From positions 124,001-188,000 of the forward strand of contig JAAEQD010000106.1 in the NCBI GenBank assembly GCA_024231855.1: a stretch of DNA of 64,000 bases, given 5' to 3'. The first letter of the stretch is position 1, and the number at the start of each line of letters is the position of its first letter. The notes beneath the pieces are model-generated. The model saw nothing but the letters and a program-made list of their open reading frames with translations, ran no database searches and was not told the DNA's origin. Of this stretch, positions 1 to 8,716 are shown piece after piece. The translations under genes and the position numbers were made by a program. Origin of the DNA: Candidatus Zixiibacteriota bacterium. Its GTDB lineage: Bacteria > Zixibacteria > MSB-5A5 > UBA10806 > 4484-95.

Positions 1-1
1 C

Positions 2-2458
2 AAAGATGAAAACAAAGGAAAATATGAGTTTATTGGCGTGGGCATCTGGCATCCCAAAGATCATGATTTCATGAAATGCGCTTTTTGTGATAAGCAGAAA
101 CCTGGCAAATTACTGAATCCTTTTACTCTCACAACCCTTAGAGGGACAGAAAAAAAAAGAAATTGCCAATTCTCTGAAAAGACATCACAGATACGATGTA
201 AGTCTCATCTTCGACTAGTAAATTTAATCAAAAATGATGAGAAGCATGGAAAAACTCCACCCGACCTATGGAACAAAGTATCCACAAATAGGATTATCAG
301 ATGTTATGAAGGATTTTGCGAAGGACAGCCGCAGCTTAAATACCGTTATGACTGGATACTCAGCCCTCATGAGGATGTTTGCGATTATACAAAAATAGGA
401 AATGTATTTAAAGATAATACTGTTGCCGTTGTAATAGAAGATCATGATATGGGAGTTATGAACGAGGAATCAGCCGGAGCTCTGGCAACAGCCATAAAAA
501 AAATAAACGAAAAACCCAAGAATAAAAAATCCAAAATTAAAGTTTTCTTAAGAACGAAAGTCGATAAACCTGCATGGCTGGAAAATTTCAGGAGTGAACT
601 TGATAATACCACGCAAATTTCTCTTGTCGTATCAGATTTTCAATTGGCAAGGCATAAAATGCGAGAACGACGCTGGTTCTATGAAACAGAACTTGGGCGC
701 GCTTCCCTCAAAATTCTAGAAGAATTGAAAAGCCATCCGACCAACGAAAACGGAACAGGTACCAAAAAAACTAATTCTCGAAGAAGCACACCACCTAAAA
801 AGAAAGTCCAAAAACCGTTAGCTTTGCGAGCTGCAGTACTTTTAGATGAAAACAGGGTAATAGCGGCCGATGATAAAAAATACTTTGGTATCCCTGAAAA
901 ACCAGGAGAAAAGCTGCAGCTTAATATTGGCAGAACCACAACTTTTTATTCTGCTTTAATCGCTCAGCATATTTATTGGCGCAATAAGAATCCCAATAAG
1001 AATAAAAATGAAGAATTATTTCAAAAAGAATGCAAAATTGCACTTGATGCCGCCTATGCCTGGACCAAGCAAGTGGCAAAGGCATGGGATGTTGATAAGG
1101 GTGAGTATAAACCGGTTAGACATAATAAAGTATTAGAAAAACTTATTGAAAAGCTGGACGTGAATCCGAAATCAATAATGTTCAATTCTTCAACCCATGA
1201 GGAATTAACGGAAAATTGGAAAAAATCATCAGAGAAATGTGGCATAATAAAACTACCCCAAAAAGATAATCCGGATATCAAGGAAAAGGTGCTTCAGTTA
1301 TGGCGAGGCGAAGGCATCCTTCCTGGCTATATCTGTACTGATAGACAAAAGCGCAGTAACATCCAAGGATTGGTAGCTTCAGTGGCTGATTTCTCAAGAG
1401 ACAATAATCCGGCCCATCCTTTAAGCTGCTTGTTAACAGGGGCGCCTGGAGGCGGTAAGAGTCATCTGGCGAGTTGTCTGGCGAAGAAATTTGACATGCA
1501 TTTCATGGAATACTCAATCGCCCAGATGGCGACCGCAAAAGACTTCATTGATTGCTTGGCTACGATATCTTCCGTTCAGAATCGTTCAGATGAGAAGCTA
1601 CTGATTTTTATTGATGAGGTAAATGCTCATATTGAAGGTAATCCAATAATGGGTCTACTATTGGGACCTCTTTGGGGCGGGTCTTTTGTATTTGAAGGCA
1701 AAAGTTATCGTTTACGTCCCGCTACCTGGATATTTGCATCGACGGGAAGTATAAGTGATATAGTAGGTGTAGCCAATAGCGATAATCTAGATGATAAGTA
1801 CCAGAAAAAAAATAAAAAAGAGGCAGAGAAAACTTCAGATGATAAAAAAAGAATAGATTATAATAAAGGGTCAGATTTCGCTTCGAGGCTAAGCGGTCAG
1901 ATAATCGATTTAGATGCGGCTGGAACCGATCTCAAGATACACAGAAGAAAAATAAATCTTAAAGAGATTATCAATAGCGTCAGAACTGAGCTAATTAACA
2001 GAAGTGGAGGGGGTTTTGATCATTATGTACAGATTTACAGCGGGCAAGATTACCAGGATTACTTGGCTACAGCTGACAAACATGGCACAGAAAAAGTCTA
2101 TTTAATGACAAAACTCCTTATAGATAGATGGGGGCCGATAAGCAAGATTGAGAAATGTGTCTTGAAGTTGTTTTCTGAAATATTACCGGCAAACGGAGCA
2201 AGAAGCTTAGAGCTTTTTGCCTCTCATTTCGAAAGCGTTAGGCGTGGAGAAATAGCCTCATATAATGTTCCAAATTTATTACATCAACAGGCTTTGATGC
2301 GACATGTTGTGATTCCCCCGGAATGGTTGGAATTAGATAAAACTGAAACTGAAAAACTAAAAAAAATTAAGGACTATAAGAAAAGATGCAATAAACTCGA
2401 AAAAACTAAAAAGGAAGGTTTCGTGCGAATCGAAACAGTGGTGAAAAGCAACGATTGA
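2..2458 (+). CDS. AAA+ ATPase with a possible ribokinase-like N-terminal part (5' end outside window)
   Basis: The ORF track starts this at a GTG at 38, but the same frame stays open to base 2 (reading KDENKGKYEFIGVGIW), so the gene almost certainly begins upstream. Counting from the GTG, the Walker A is GAPGGGKS (about 468-475), Walker B LLIFIDEVN (521-529), a sensor-1-like WIFASTGS (564-571) and an arginine-finger-like DFASRL (613-618), which together make a single AAA+ module. The segment around 125-160 (AVVIEDHDMGVMNEESAGAL) and the one around 263-311 resemble the phosphosugar-kinase (PfkB/ribokinase) fold, but no catalytic GAGD is present (GRTTTF instead), so any such domain would be inactive; this is inference. 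The gene is A/T-rich with many A-runs, unlike the deaminase that follows. A substrate cannot be named; regulatory or defence ATPases have this kind of layout. Confidence 0.75.
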   Translation, partial: KDENKGKYEFIGVGIWHPKDHDFMKCAFCDKQKPGKLLNPFTLTTLRGTEKKRNCQFSEKTSQIRCKSHLRLVNLIKNDEKHGKTPPDLWNKVSTNRIIRCYEGFCEGQPQLKYRYDWILSPHEDVCDYTKIGNVFKDNTVAVVIEDHDMGVMNEESAGALATAIKKINEKPKNKKSKIKVFLRTKVDKPAWLENFRSELDNTTQISLVVSDFQLARHKMRERRWFYETELGRASLKILEELKSHPTNENGTGTKKTNSRRSTPPKKKVQKPLALRAAVLLDENRVIAADDKKYFGIPEKPGEKLQLNIGRTTTFYSALIAQHIYWRNKNPNKNKNEELFQKECKIALDAAYAWTKQVAKAWDVDKGEYKPVRHNKVLEKLIEKLDVNPKSIMFNSSTHEELTENWKKSSEKCGIIKLPQKDNPDIKEKVLQLWRGEGILPGYICTDRQKRSNIQGLVASVADFSRDNNPAHPLSCLLTGAPGGGKSHLASCLAKKFDMHFMEYSIAQMATAKDFIDCLATISSVQNRSDEKLLIFIDEVNAHIEGNPIMGLLLGPLWGGSFVFEGKSYRLRPATWIFASTGSISDIVGVANSDNLDDKYQKKNKKEAEKTSDDKKRIDYNKGSDFASRLSGQIIDLDAAGTDLKIHRRKINLKEIINSVRTELINRSGGGFDHYVQIYSGQDYQDYLATADKHGTEKVYLMTKLLIDRWGPISKIEKCVLKLFSEILPANGARSLELFASHFESVRRGEIASYNVPNLLHQQALMRHVVIPPEWLELDKTETEKLKKIKDYKKRCNKLEKTKKEGFVRIETVVKSND

Positions 2459-2468
2459 ATACGCCCAG

Positions 2469-2494
2469 CGTAACATAACTTCATATATGTTACG
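2469..2494 (+). other. Hairpin after the AAA+ gene
   Basis: CGTAACATA and TATGTTACG form a perfect 9-bp stem with an 8-nt loop, 11 bases after the stop codon. No T-run follows, so it is not a classical intrinsic terminator. It may be a 3' stabiliser or a weak terminator. Confidence 0.4.
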
Positions 2495-2545
2495 ATGAAT
2501 CACAATATCGTCGCATCCATCATGACATATGTAAGATAATCTATC

Positions 2546-2622
2546 CGTAGGTTGGGAGCTTGCTCCCAAATGTCCGCAGCCTATCGCCTAATACCCCAAG
2601 GCCGGCATGCCGACCACCTACG
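2546..2622 (-). repeat. Dispersed repeat, family A, copy 1
   Basis: A unit bounded by CGTAGG and CCTACG, containing the palindrome TTGGGAGCTTGCTCCCAA (2552-2569) and AAGGCCGGCATGCCGACCACC. Its reverse complement matches 5989-6060 over most of its length and parts of 6978-7070. It lies just 5' of the deaminase start and inflates that ORF in the track. Confidence 0.7.
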
Positions 2623-2668
2623 ATTAAACCCCTTGATATCCCAAACCGTCTCCCCCTATAATCTCCGC

Positions 2669-3667
2669 ATGAAAGCAAAACTAAAGCCGCCGCCACGGTT
2701 TCAACTGGCGATGACGCCGACGCCTCTCGAGGCGTTTGCCCTGTCCCCTGACCCCCGGTCGGGGATCGAGATATTTATCAAGCGTGATGACCAAACTGGA
2801 GCCGAACTCTCCGGCAACAAAATCCGCAAGCTCGAGTTTATCCTGTATGACGCGGTCGCCAGGAAAACCGATACGATAATCACCTGCGGCGGCACGCAGT
2901 CCAATCACTGCCGGGCCGCCGCGGCCATGGCAGCCCGGATCGGTCTCGATTGCGAGCTGATAGTCAAAGGCAGAAAGCCCGCGGTGCCCGATGGCAACCT
3001 GCTTCTGGATACGCTGTTTGGGGCGAAGATCAAGTATATTACCGATACTGAATACGAGGCGAATATCGCCAACCTGATGGCCAAACGCGCGGTCGCTTTG
3101 AAAAAGAAAGGTAAGCGACCATATATTATCCCCGAGGGCGCCTCCAATTCGCTGGGCCTGTGGGGTTATTTCCTGGCCGGAATCGAATTGAAAAAGCAAC
3201 TGGATAAAGCCGGTATCACGGTAGATTATATCGCCTGTGCGGTCGGATCGGGCGGCACCTATGCCGGATTGTACCTGGCTTCGCTATACCTGAATTGGCC
3301 CGTAAAAGTGCAAGGTTTTGCAGTTTGTAGGAATACGCAATTCTTTGTAAATCGCATATCAGGTTTTTTCAAGCGTTTTTTAACCGATTTTGACCTGAAA
3401 TTGAAGCCCGTCACAACAAATATCCATATTGATGATCAATATATCGGCCCCGGCTATGCTAAGATCGGTGAGAAGGAAGCCAAATTTATCAAGGGGGTGG
3501 CCGCTAACGCCGGGATTATTCTCGATCCGGCCTACACTGGTAAAGCCATGCTTGGCTTGTTCGATCACATTGTAAAAGGCAAAATACAATCCAAATCAAA
3601 CGTGGTGTTTATACACACGGGCGGTTTAGTGTCGCTTTTTCCGTATCGTAAAAAGCTGTCGGGCTGA
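2669..3667 (+). CDS. PLP-dependent D-cysteine desulfhydrase / ACC deaminase family
   Basis: A fold-type II PLP enzyme of the D-cysteine desulfhydrase/1-aminocyclopropane-1-carboxylate deaminase family, a cytoplasmic enzyme that removes ammonia (and sulfide, for D-cysteine) to give an oxoacid. The PLP lysine sits in the motif SGNKIRKLEF near the N-terminus, followed by the signature CGGTQSNHCRAAA and the glycine loop GSGGTYAGL. The protein ends in FIHTGGLVSLFPY, usual for the family. I place the start at the ATG at 2669 (332 aa, a normal length) because the upstream 39 codons of the ORF are repeat DNA. No clear Shine-Dalgarno is visible. Family residues separating desulfhydrase from deaminase activity were not resolved. 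Confidence 0.85.
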   Translation: MKAKLKPPPRFQLAMTPTPLEAFALSPDPRSGIEIFIKRDDQTGAELSGNKIRKLEFILYDAVARKTDTIITCGGTQSNHCRAAAAMAARIGLDCELIVKGRKPAVPDGNLLLDTLFGAKIKYITDTEYEANIANLMAKRAVALKKKGKRPYIIPEGASNSLGLWGYFLAGIELKKQLDKAGITVDYIACAVGSGGTYAGLYLASLYLNWPVKVQGFAVCRNTQFFVNRISGFFKRFLTDFDLKLKPVTTNIHIDDQYIGPGYAKIGEKEAKFIKGVAANAGIILDPAYTGKAMLGLFDHIVKGKIQSKSNVVFIHTGGLVSLFPYRKKLSG

Positions 3668-3952
3668 TATTTAAACGCAATTCAAGAAAACTGATACAAA
3701 AATATATATATATTGCAACAACCTTGCAAGATATTTCAATCTGTTTTGGGTTTAGGGGTTGCCTTTTTGAATATTGATGGTTATATTAATAGCGAGTAAG
3801 TTAAGACATAGCCGTCAAATATTGAATAAAAGGCATAAAGGCTTGTATCATACTATAATGGGGATTTTCAAAATAACGGTCAAACGGTACGTTTTTCGGG
3901 CATATGATTTGCTTTATTAGCTGTCTGAGAATGACAGCCAAAGGAGAGTTTG
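3668..3952. other. Intergenic region, 285 bp
   Basis: A/T-rich spacer. A good -10-like TATAAT lies at 3854-3859 but no -35 is at a suitable distance. Nothing else is recognised. Confidence 0.3.
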
Positions 3953-4573
3953 ATGCTAACAAACGGTCTTGAAAGAGGCTTCACGCCGGAAATTTTAAAG
4001 AAGACCAGGGATCCCCGTATCAGCCGGGACGATGATGGTTACTATATTTTTACGGCCAGTGAAAATATCAAAGTTTATATTAATCTGTATTACAAATTTC
4101 TGGAGAAATCCGAAAAACGCGCCTTAATGGAATACAAAATTGCCAAAGAGAAAGTCGAGTCCACCTCGGAGGAGCATGAAGAGACACTGGCTTACTATCG
4201 CGCCCGAAAAATTATACTCGAACAACTTCTGAAAAATATCTATAAGTATTACGCCGACTCAACCAACAGTTCCTCACTTATGACTCCCTGGTGTTTCGGC
4301 ACTATCGTTCTGGAGAAGATCGAGATTTATCGGGATAAAATCTCCAAGGGCCAGGTACACGATTCGAATATCCCGGAATACCCGTTCTATGTCTTGCAGT
4401 ATATCGATGAGACTTACAAGAAATCGCTTCTGGATTTATTCGATTTTCCCGAAAAAGCGTTTTCGATGCGCTGGCAGTACACCGAACTTCTCAAGCGTTA
4501 TTCGAAAGTATTATCGGATGTCACCAATTCACTTCAGAACGTATTACAGATGATAAAGTCCTACGGACATTAA
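3953..4573 (+). CDS. Hypothetical alpha-helical protein
   Basis: A 206-aa protein that I do not recognise. It has no signal peptide or membrane segment and looks soluble and mostly helical. Charged heptad-like stretches lie around residues 45-90 (YKFLEKSEKRALMEYKIAKE) and a helical tail near 180-205. An ATG is chosen at 3953 because AGGAG at 3942-3946 is well placed for it; the track's TTG, one codon earlier, is too close. It stands alone: the gene after it is convergent and a terminator follows directly. No function is proposed. Confidence 0.75.
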   Translation: MLTNGLERGFTPEILKKTRDPRISRDDDGYYIFTASENIKVYINLYYKFLEKSEKRALMEYKIAKEKVESTSEEHEETLAYYRARKIILEQLLKNIYKYYADSTNSSSLMTPWCFGTIVLEKIEIYRDKISKGQVHDSNIPEYPFYVLQYIDETYKKSLLDLFDFPEKAFSMRWQYTELLKRYSKVLSDVTNSLQNVLQMIKSYGH

Positions 4574-4599
4574 ATATTGGTTTTTGGTGTTAGTGTTTT

Positions 4600-4628
4600 A
4601 GCCCCGGCATGATGTTGGGGCTTTTTTT
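4600..4628 (+). terminator. Intrinsic terminator of the hypothetical gene
   Basis: AGCCCC and GGGGCT form a stem with an 11-nt loop, followed by a run of seven T. It sits 27 bases after the stop at 4573 and ends just before the convergent MFS gene. Confidence 0.8.
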
Positions 4629-4634
4629 GTTATG

Positions 4635-5828
4635 CTATTTGGTTTCCGATTTCAATTTAAATCCAAACGCGAACACCACCACGCTAACCGCTCCAAATCC
4701 GGCGGCGGTTATCAGGTTATACTCCGGACCGAATGTCCACAACCAGGCGCCTATGAATGATCCGGAGCTGACTATCAGATCGCGGATAAGATAGTATAAG
4801 CCGATCGAACTGGCCGTGGCCGTATCGGGGGCCAGCGAGATCAACAGCGATTTGCGGCTGGGTTCGCCAAACTCTTTGAGGCCGCGGATAACGAAAGCGA
4901 TAACTAATAGCCAATATGATGTCGAGAAGTAAAGCGCGATTGGGAAGAGGGTGAAAAATATGAATGTCCCCAACACGAACGGCTTCTTGTTCATCCGGTC
5001 GGCGAAATGGGCAATCGGGATATAGATGGACATCGAGACGATAACCTCAAGCGCCAACAGAATCCCGAATTTCTCGGCGCCGATACCGATATTGTTTAAG
5101 GCGTAAAGAATTACGAAGGCAAACGGTATACGTTGGCAGAAACGGGCCATGATATCCGACAATAATAGGACTTTCCAGTCGCGGTTCGTTTTGCGCCACA
5201 GCTTCAGCGCGTTGAAACCGGGATGTGATGGTATCTCCTCCAGCTGGATTTTCCTGATTAGCAGAATGCCGCCGATACCGGATAAAATCGAAATCAGCAG
5301 AGCCACCCGGATACCATCGATAAATCCCAGCGATACGATCAGCGCGCCGCCGACAATCGGGCCGATAGTGCGGGGGATACGGTTGACTATCGAGATCAGC
5401 GACAGCCCCATCACATGCTTACTGCCGGGCAGGGCTTTGCCGATAAAAGCGAATAACGCCGGCTGCGACAGATTCGACCAACTCAGATAGAAAAACATGC
5501 CGATAATCACCGCCGGCCAACCGGGGAAAACCAGCAGAATGATATAACCTACTATCGACAGGCCGGTGAAAAATATCAAGCAGCGGCGAAGGCCGAACCG
5601 GTCGGTAATCACGCCGCCGGGGTAACCATAGACAGCCGTTAACGCCGTGGCGATAAAATCCTGTAAGCCGATTATAAAAACTGACGCGCCGAGTATCTCC
5701 AGGTACTTGGGTATAAAGCGAATCCACATATGCTCGCCAACCCCAATCGCTACAATCGAGGCCAGCAGAATCGAGGTACTCTTTTTCAAGCCCAGGTAGG
5801 AGGCGGCTTTTTTAAGCGAGTTGTTCAT
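4635..5828 (-). CDS. MFS transporter
   Basis: A 397-aa major facilitator superfamily permease of the inner membrane with about 12 hydrophobic helices. The loop 2-3 motif A appears as GGVITDRFGLRR. A central cytoplasmic loop near residues 195-215 (IRKIQLEEIPSHPGFN) separates the two six-helix halves, and the protein ends in a short basic tail, FKLKSETK. Length and topology are those of drug/small-molecule MFS exporters, but no substrate motif can be read. The gene is a single unit, convergent with the hypothetical gene to its left. Confidence 0.85.
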   Translation of the reverse strand: MNNSLKKAASYLGLKKSTSILLASIVAIGVGEHMWIRFIPKYLEILGASVFIIGLQDFIATALTAVYGYPGGVITDRFGLRRCLIFFTGLSIVGYIILLVFPGWPAVIIGMFFYLSWSNLSQPALFAFIGKALPGSKHVMGLSLISIVNRIPRTIGPIVGGALIVSLGFIDGIRVALLISILSGIGGILLIRKIQLEEIPSHPGFNALKLWRKTNRDWKVLLLSDIMARFCQRIPFAFVILYALNNIGIGAEKFGILLALEVIVSMSIYIPIAHFADRMNKKPFVLGTFIFFTLFPIALYFSTSYWLLVIAFVIRGLKEFGEPSRKSLLISLAPDTATASSIGLYYLIRDLIVSSGSFIGAWLWTFGPEYNLITAAGFGAVSVVVFAFGFKLKSETK

Positions 5829-6124
5829 GATAGGGGATTATATATGATAAATTGGAATTAACCAACCGTGAAATCAACCCTGCTGTCGGATCCCTCGCAG
5901 AGTCAAACGACCTGACCCGACAACTACTACACGCCGACAAAAAATAGTTGTCAGGTAGGGCCACCTAACAACACGTAATTCGGGGGGGCGTAGGTGGTCG
6001 GCTTGCCGGCCTTGGGAAGGATAGGCTTCGGACATTAGGGATCAAGCTTCCAGCCTACGGCAGACTTTAAGACACACAATTTACCTTGACATAATCACTC
6101 ACGATCAGCTTAGTTAATTTAATC
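5829..6124. other. Intergenic region with repeats
   Basis: Holds an imperfect inverted repeat (ACCTGACCCGACAACTA near 5919 and TAGTTGTCAGGT near 5946) and family A copy 2. A TTGACA at 6086 lies before the DUF1848 gene but the -10 at the right distance (TTAGTT) is poor. Confidence 0.4.
5989..6060 (+). repeat. Dispersed repeat, family A, copy 2
   Basis: Runs CGTAGGTGGTCGGCTTGCCGG ... CAGCCTACGG. It is the reverse complement of the 2546-2622 element with scattered changes: TTCCAGCC and GGAAGC-type changes replace the perfect TTGGGAGC palindrome. Confidence 0.7.
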
Positions 6125-6973
6125 ATGATAATTAGCGCCAGCAGACGGACCGATATACCGGCATTCTATGCCGAAGACTTTCTCGATGATCTGGAAATCG
6201 GCTATACCGACGTAGCTAATCCATTCAACCCGAAACAGACACGGGTAGTCGATTTGACTCCGGAGGCGGTGGATGCTATCGTGTTCTGGACCCGGTATCC
6301 GCAGCCGATATTGAAGTATCTCGAATTACTCAATCGGGCCGGCTATGATTATGTTTTCCTCTATACTATCACCGGCTATTCGAAAATCCTCGAACCCAAC
6401 ACGCCCGATATGATCAAGGCGGTCGATTGTTTCAGACAGCTCAGCGATCAAATCGGACCGGCCAAAGTTATCTGGCGGTATGATCCAATCGTCATCTCCA
6501 GAATCAGCGATGAGGATTATCATACGGAGAATTTCGATACACTAGCCGGCATGCTGTCGGATTATACCGATAAGGTCATAATCAGTTTTCTCGATTTCTA
6601 CAAGAAGCTGACTCCCCGGTTCGCCAAACTTAAACAGGAATACAATTTGACAATCGACGATATCAGGGAAACGCCTGAAAAGGCGGTCAGTCTGGCCCGT
6701 CAGATAAAACAGATCGCTGATAGTTACGGCCTGGCCATCCAATCATGCGCCGAAAGCGATATTATAGCGGAGTCGGGAATCACGCCCGGCGGCTGTATCG
6801 ATAGCGGCTACCTGTCGGGGGTATTCGACAAGCCGTTCACATCCCACAAAGACAAGAACCAGCGCGACAATTGTCTCTGCCACGAAAGCGCAGATATCGG
6901 CAGTTACAACACCTGCAAATTCGGTTGTACATATTGCTACGCTTCGGGGGGAGATATACCTCAGCGTGGTTGA
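6125..6973 (+). CDS. DUF1848 family protein with C-terminal cysteine cluster
   Basis: A 282-aa protein of the DUF1848 family, recognised by the opening IISASRRTDIPAFY, the motif VFWTRYPQP, and the C-terminal NCLCHESADIGSYNTCKFGCTYCYA. The last part carries a CX3CX2C cluster that looks like a radical-SAM iron-sulfur motif placed at the wrong end of the chain; the family is of unknown function and may bind a [4Fe-4S] cluster. No signal peptide. ATG at 6125 is the only sensible start. Dispersed repeats flank the gene on both sides and no operon partner is seen. Confidence 0.85.
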   Translation: MIISASRRTDIPAFYAEDFLDDLEIGYTDVANPFNPKQTRVVDLTPEAVDAIVFWTRYPQPILKYLELLNRAGYDYVFLYTITGYSKILEPNTPDMIKAVDCFRQLSDQIGPAKVIWRYDPIVISRISDEDYHTENFDTLAGMLSDYTDKVIISFLDFYKKLTPRFAKLKQEYNLTIDDIRETPEKAVSLARQIKQIADSYGLAIQSCAESDIIAESGITPGGCIDSGYLSGVFDKPFTSHKDKNQRDNCLCHESADIGSYNTCKFGCTYCYASGGDIPQRG

Positions 6974-6977
6974 GGGG

Positions 6978-7070
6978 CGTAGGTGGTCGGTCGCCGTGAT
7001 CCAAATGGACTTGCCGGCCTGGCGGGTGCCTATGCATGCGGGCTTGTTGGGAGCAAGCTCCCAACCTACG
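6978..7070 (+). repeat. Dispersed repeat, family A, copy 3
   Basis: Starts CGTAGGTGGTCGG and ends in TTGGGAGCAAGCTCCCAA CCTACG, the same building blocks as copy 1 in inverse orientation with a longer middle. The palindrome is at 7047-7064. Confidence 0.65.
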
Positions 7071-7083
7071 ACACATAGAAGTA

Positions 7084-7106
7084 GGGGTCGCAGCTTGCCT
7101 CGACCC
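7084..7106 (+). repeat. Dispersed repeat, family B, copy 1
   Basis: GGGTCGCAGCTTGCCTCGACCC is nearly palindromic (GGGTCG/CGACCC). It recurs with two changes at 14641-14663, and in both places GGGG and a GC-rich block follow. The rest of 7107-7433 is non-coding: an imperfect hairpin near 7150-7200 and A/T-rich sequence up to lptB. Confidence 0.6.
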
Positions 7107-7433
7107 GGGGGCTGGGTGGTGCGGGCGATTTGACCCAATCCCTTACCCCGGGCGGACACAAAGTACCGCCCCTACGATTCATTCCGCCGTAGAGGGTTAT
7201 TGTATACGGCCTAATTGCGTACATACATACAGATGAACAAAGGACTACGTCCGGCTGCAATCCCCAAATGGGTCCTTCTGTGTATTCATACATGTATTTA
7301 TTAGTGACAGTATCTACTTTAGTTGGCTTAATTTTTCCTTTTGAAGCGTACTACTTCATTAAAAGAAGAATTCGATCTAGAAAAAAACGAGCTAGTAAAG
7401 GTGACCGCTGATTTAGGTGCAGTTATCCCTACC

Positions 7434-8159
7434 CTAATTCAACCGAAACTTCTCGCCCAGATAAATCTCACGCGTCTCGGGATCGTTGGCCAGGAAATCG
7501 GCGGAGCCAGATTTGAGGATGTTGCCCTCGTAGATAATATACGCCCGGTCGGTTATCGATAGGGTCTCGCGGACGTTGTGATCGGTTACCAGTATGCCCA
7601 GGCCCTTGTCTTTCAGGCGATGGATGATTTTCTGTATCTCCTCGACCGTGATCGGGTCGATCCCGGAGAACGGCTCATCGAGTAAGATAAACTTCGGCTC
7701 GGTCACCAGCGCCCGGGCGATCTCCACCCGCCGCCGTTCGCCGCCGGATAAGTTGTAACCTTTCGAATCGGCGATATGCTCCACATCCAGATCGGACATC
7801 AGCTTTTCCAGCCGTTGTTTGCGTTCGACTTTGGTAATCGGCAGGTATTCGAGTATAGCCAGAATGTTATCCTTCACCGACAGCTTTCTAAATATCGACG
7901 GTTCCTGCGGCAGGTAGCCGATACCTTTACGGGCACGGCTATACATCGGCAGTTTTGTGATATCCTCATCATCGAAAAGCACCCGGCCGCCGTTGGGCTT
8001 GATCAGGCCGGTTATCATATAAAACGAGGTAGTCTTACCGGCGCCGTTGGGGCCCAGAAGCCCGACTATTTCGCCGGCCGAAACAGCTATGGATACGCCG
8101 TTAACCACGCGTCGACGGCGATAAATTTTTACCAGTTCATCTGATGCCAAAGTGGTCAT
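7434..8159 (-). CDS. lptB: LPS export ABC transporter ATP-binding protein LptB
   Basis: Cytoplasmic ATPase that powers extraction of lipopolysaccharide from the inner membrane with LptFG and LptC. 241 aa, the usual length. Walker A is GPNGAGKTT, the Q-loop region [16 protein letters not shown] is diagnostic of LptB, the signature is [15 protein letters not shown], Walker B is [13 protein letters not shown], and the switch His lies in VTDHNV. It is the last gene of the kdsC-kdsD-lpxL-lptC-lptB operon, and its start overlaps the lptC stop by 4 nt (ATGA), so translation is coupled. No lptA, lptF or lptG is in the window. Confidence 0.95.
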   Translation of the reverse strand: MTTLASDELVKIYRRRRVVNGVSIAVSAGEIVGLLGPNGAGKTTSFYMITGLIKPNGGRVLFDDEDITKLPMYSRARKGIGYLPQEPSIFRKLSVKDNILAILEYLPITKVERKQRLEKLMSDLDVEHIADSKGYNLSGGERRRVEIARALVTEPKFILLDEPFSGIDPITVEEIQKIIHRLKDKGLGILVTDHNVRETLSITDRAYIIYEGNILKSGSADFLANDPETREIYLGEKFRLN

Positions 8160-8716
8160 TTGTCTTTAAACTTCTCTTTCTCCTGCTCGGCAACATCGGT
8201 TACCTTGCCGGCGACATCGCTTAATATCTCCAGTTCCTGAAGATTGCGATCGGCTTTCAGGCCATAGCCGGTCAACAGGTCGCCATCGGTTTTTTCGATT
8301 TCTACGTAGTCGTCGGTGGTAATCAGGCCGGTTTCGGGGTCCCAGAACAGCGATTCGGTTTTCAGCACGGTTGAATCCTCATTGATCGCCACCACGTTGC
8401 CGAACATCGCCACTTTCTCCGATTTCTCACGAATCAATCCCCGATTGGCGGTGAGCGTCGATTTTTGCCCGCCCTGGTCATCGAAGAATAGTACTTTTAT
8501 AGTATCAGCTTCGGTTGAATCTTCCCTCACCCAGCGATCTATATGTTCGGCTTCAATCGTTATGTTCTGTTTGCCATCCTTGGTAAATACAATAGTGGCG
8601 TCATCGAGACGGGAATCCGGGTAGTTTTCATCGGCCACATTCTGCTGGGGCGGCTCGGGTTCCGTGCAGGCCAGGAACGCCATTGTTGCTATCAATAAGA
8701 TGATTACTGTTTTCAT
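8156..8716 (-). CDS. lptC: LPS export protein LptC
   Basis: Periplasmic bitopic or lipid-anchored component that passes LPS from the LptBFG transporter to the periplasmic bridge. I start it at the ATG at 8716 (186 aa), which gives a proper N-terminal signal ([17 protein letters not shown]) with a lipobox-like Cys; the longer ORF in the track adds 20 codons from inside lpxL. The rest is the beta-jellyroll repeat typical of LptC/Ost[20 protein letters not shown] and then [20 protein letters not shown]. It overlaps lpxL and lptB by 4 nt each. No separate LptA gene follows, as it would in E. coli. Confidence 0.85.
   Translation of the reverse strand: MKTVIILLIATMAFLACTEPEPPQQNVADENYPDSRLDDATIVFTKDGKQNITIEAEHIDRWVREDSTEADTIKVLFFDDQGGQKSTLTANRGLIREKSEKVAMFGNVVAINEDSTVLKTESLFWDPETGLITTDDYVEIEKTDGDLLTGYGLKADRNLQELEILSDVAGKVTDVAEQEKEKFKDK

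Noticed and set aside
2681-3199. 172-aa minus-strand ORF
   Set aside because: Shadow of the deaminase gene; low-complexity, Arg/Gly-rich translation typical of reverse frames.
6743-7159. 138-aa minus-strand ORF
   Set aside because: Covers the DUF1848 3' end and repeat DNA; no start signal or family match.
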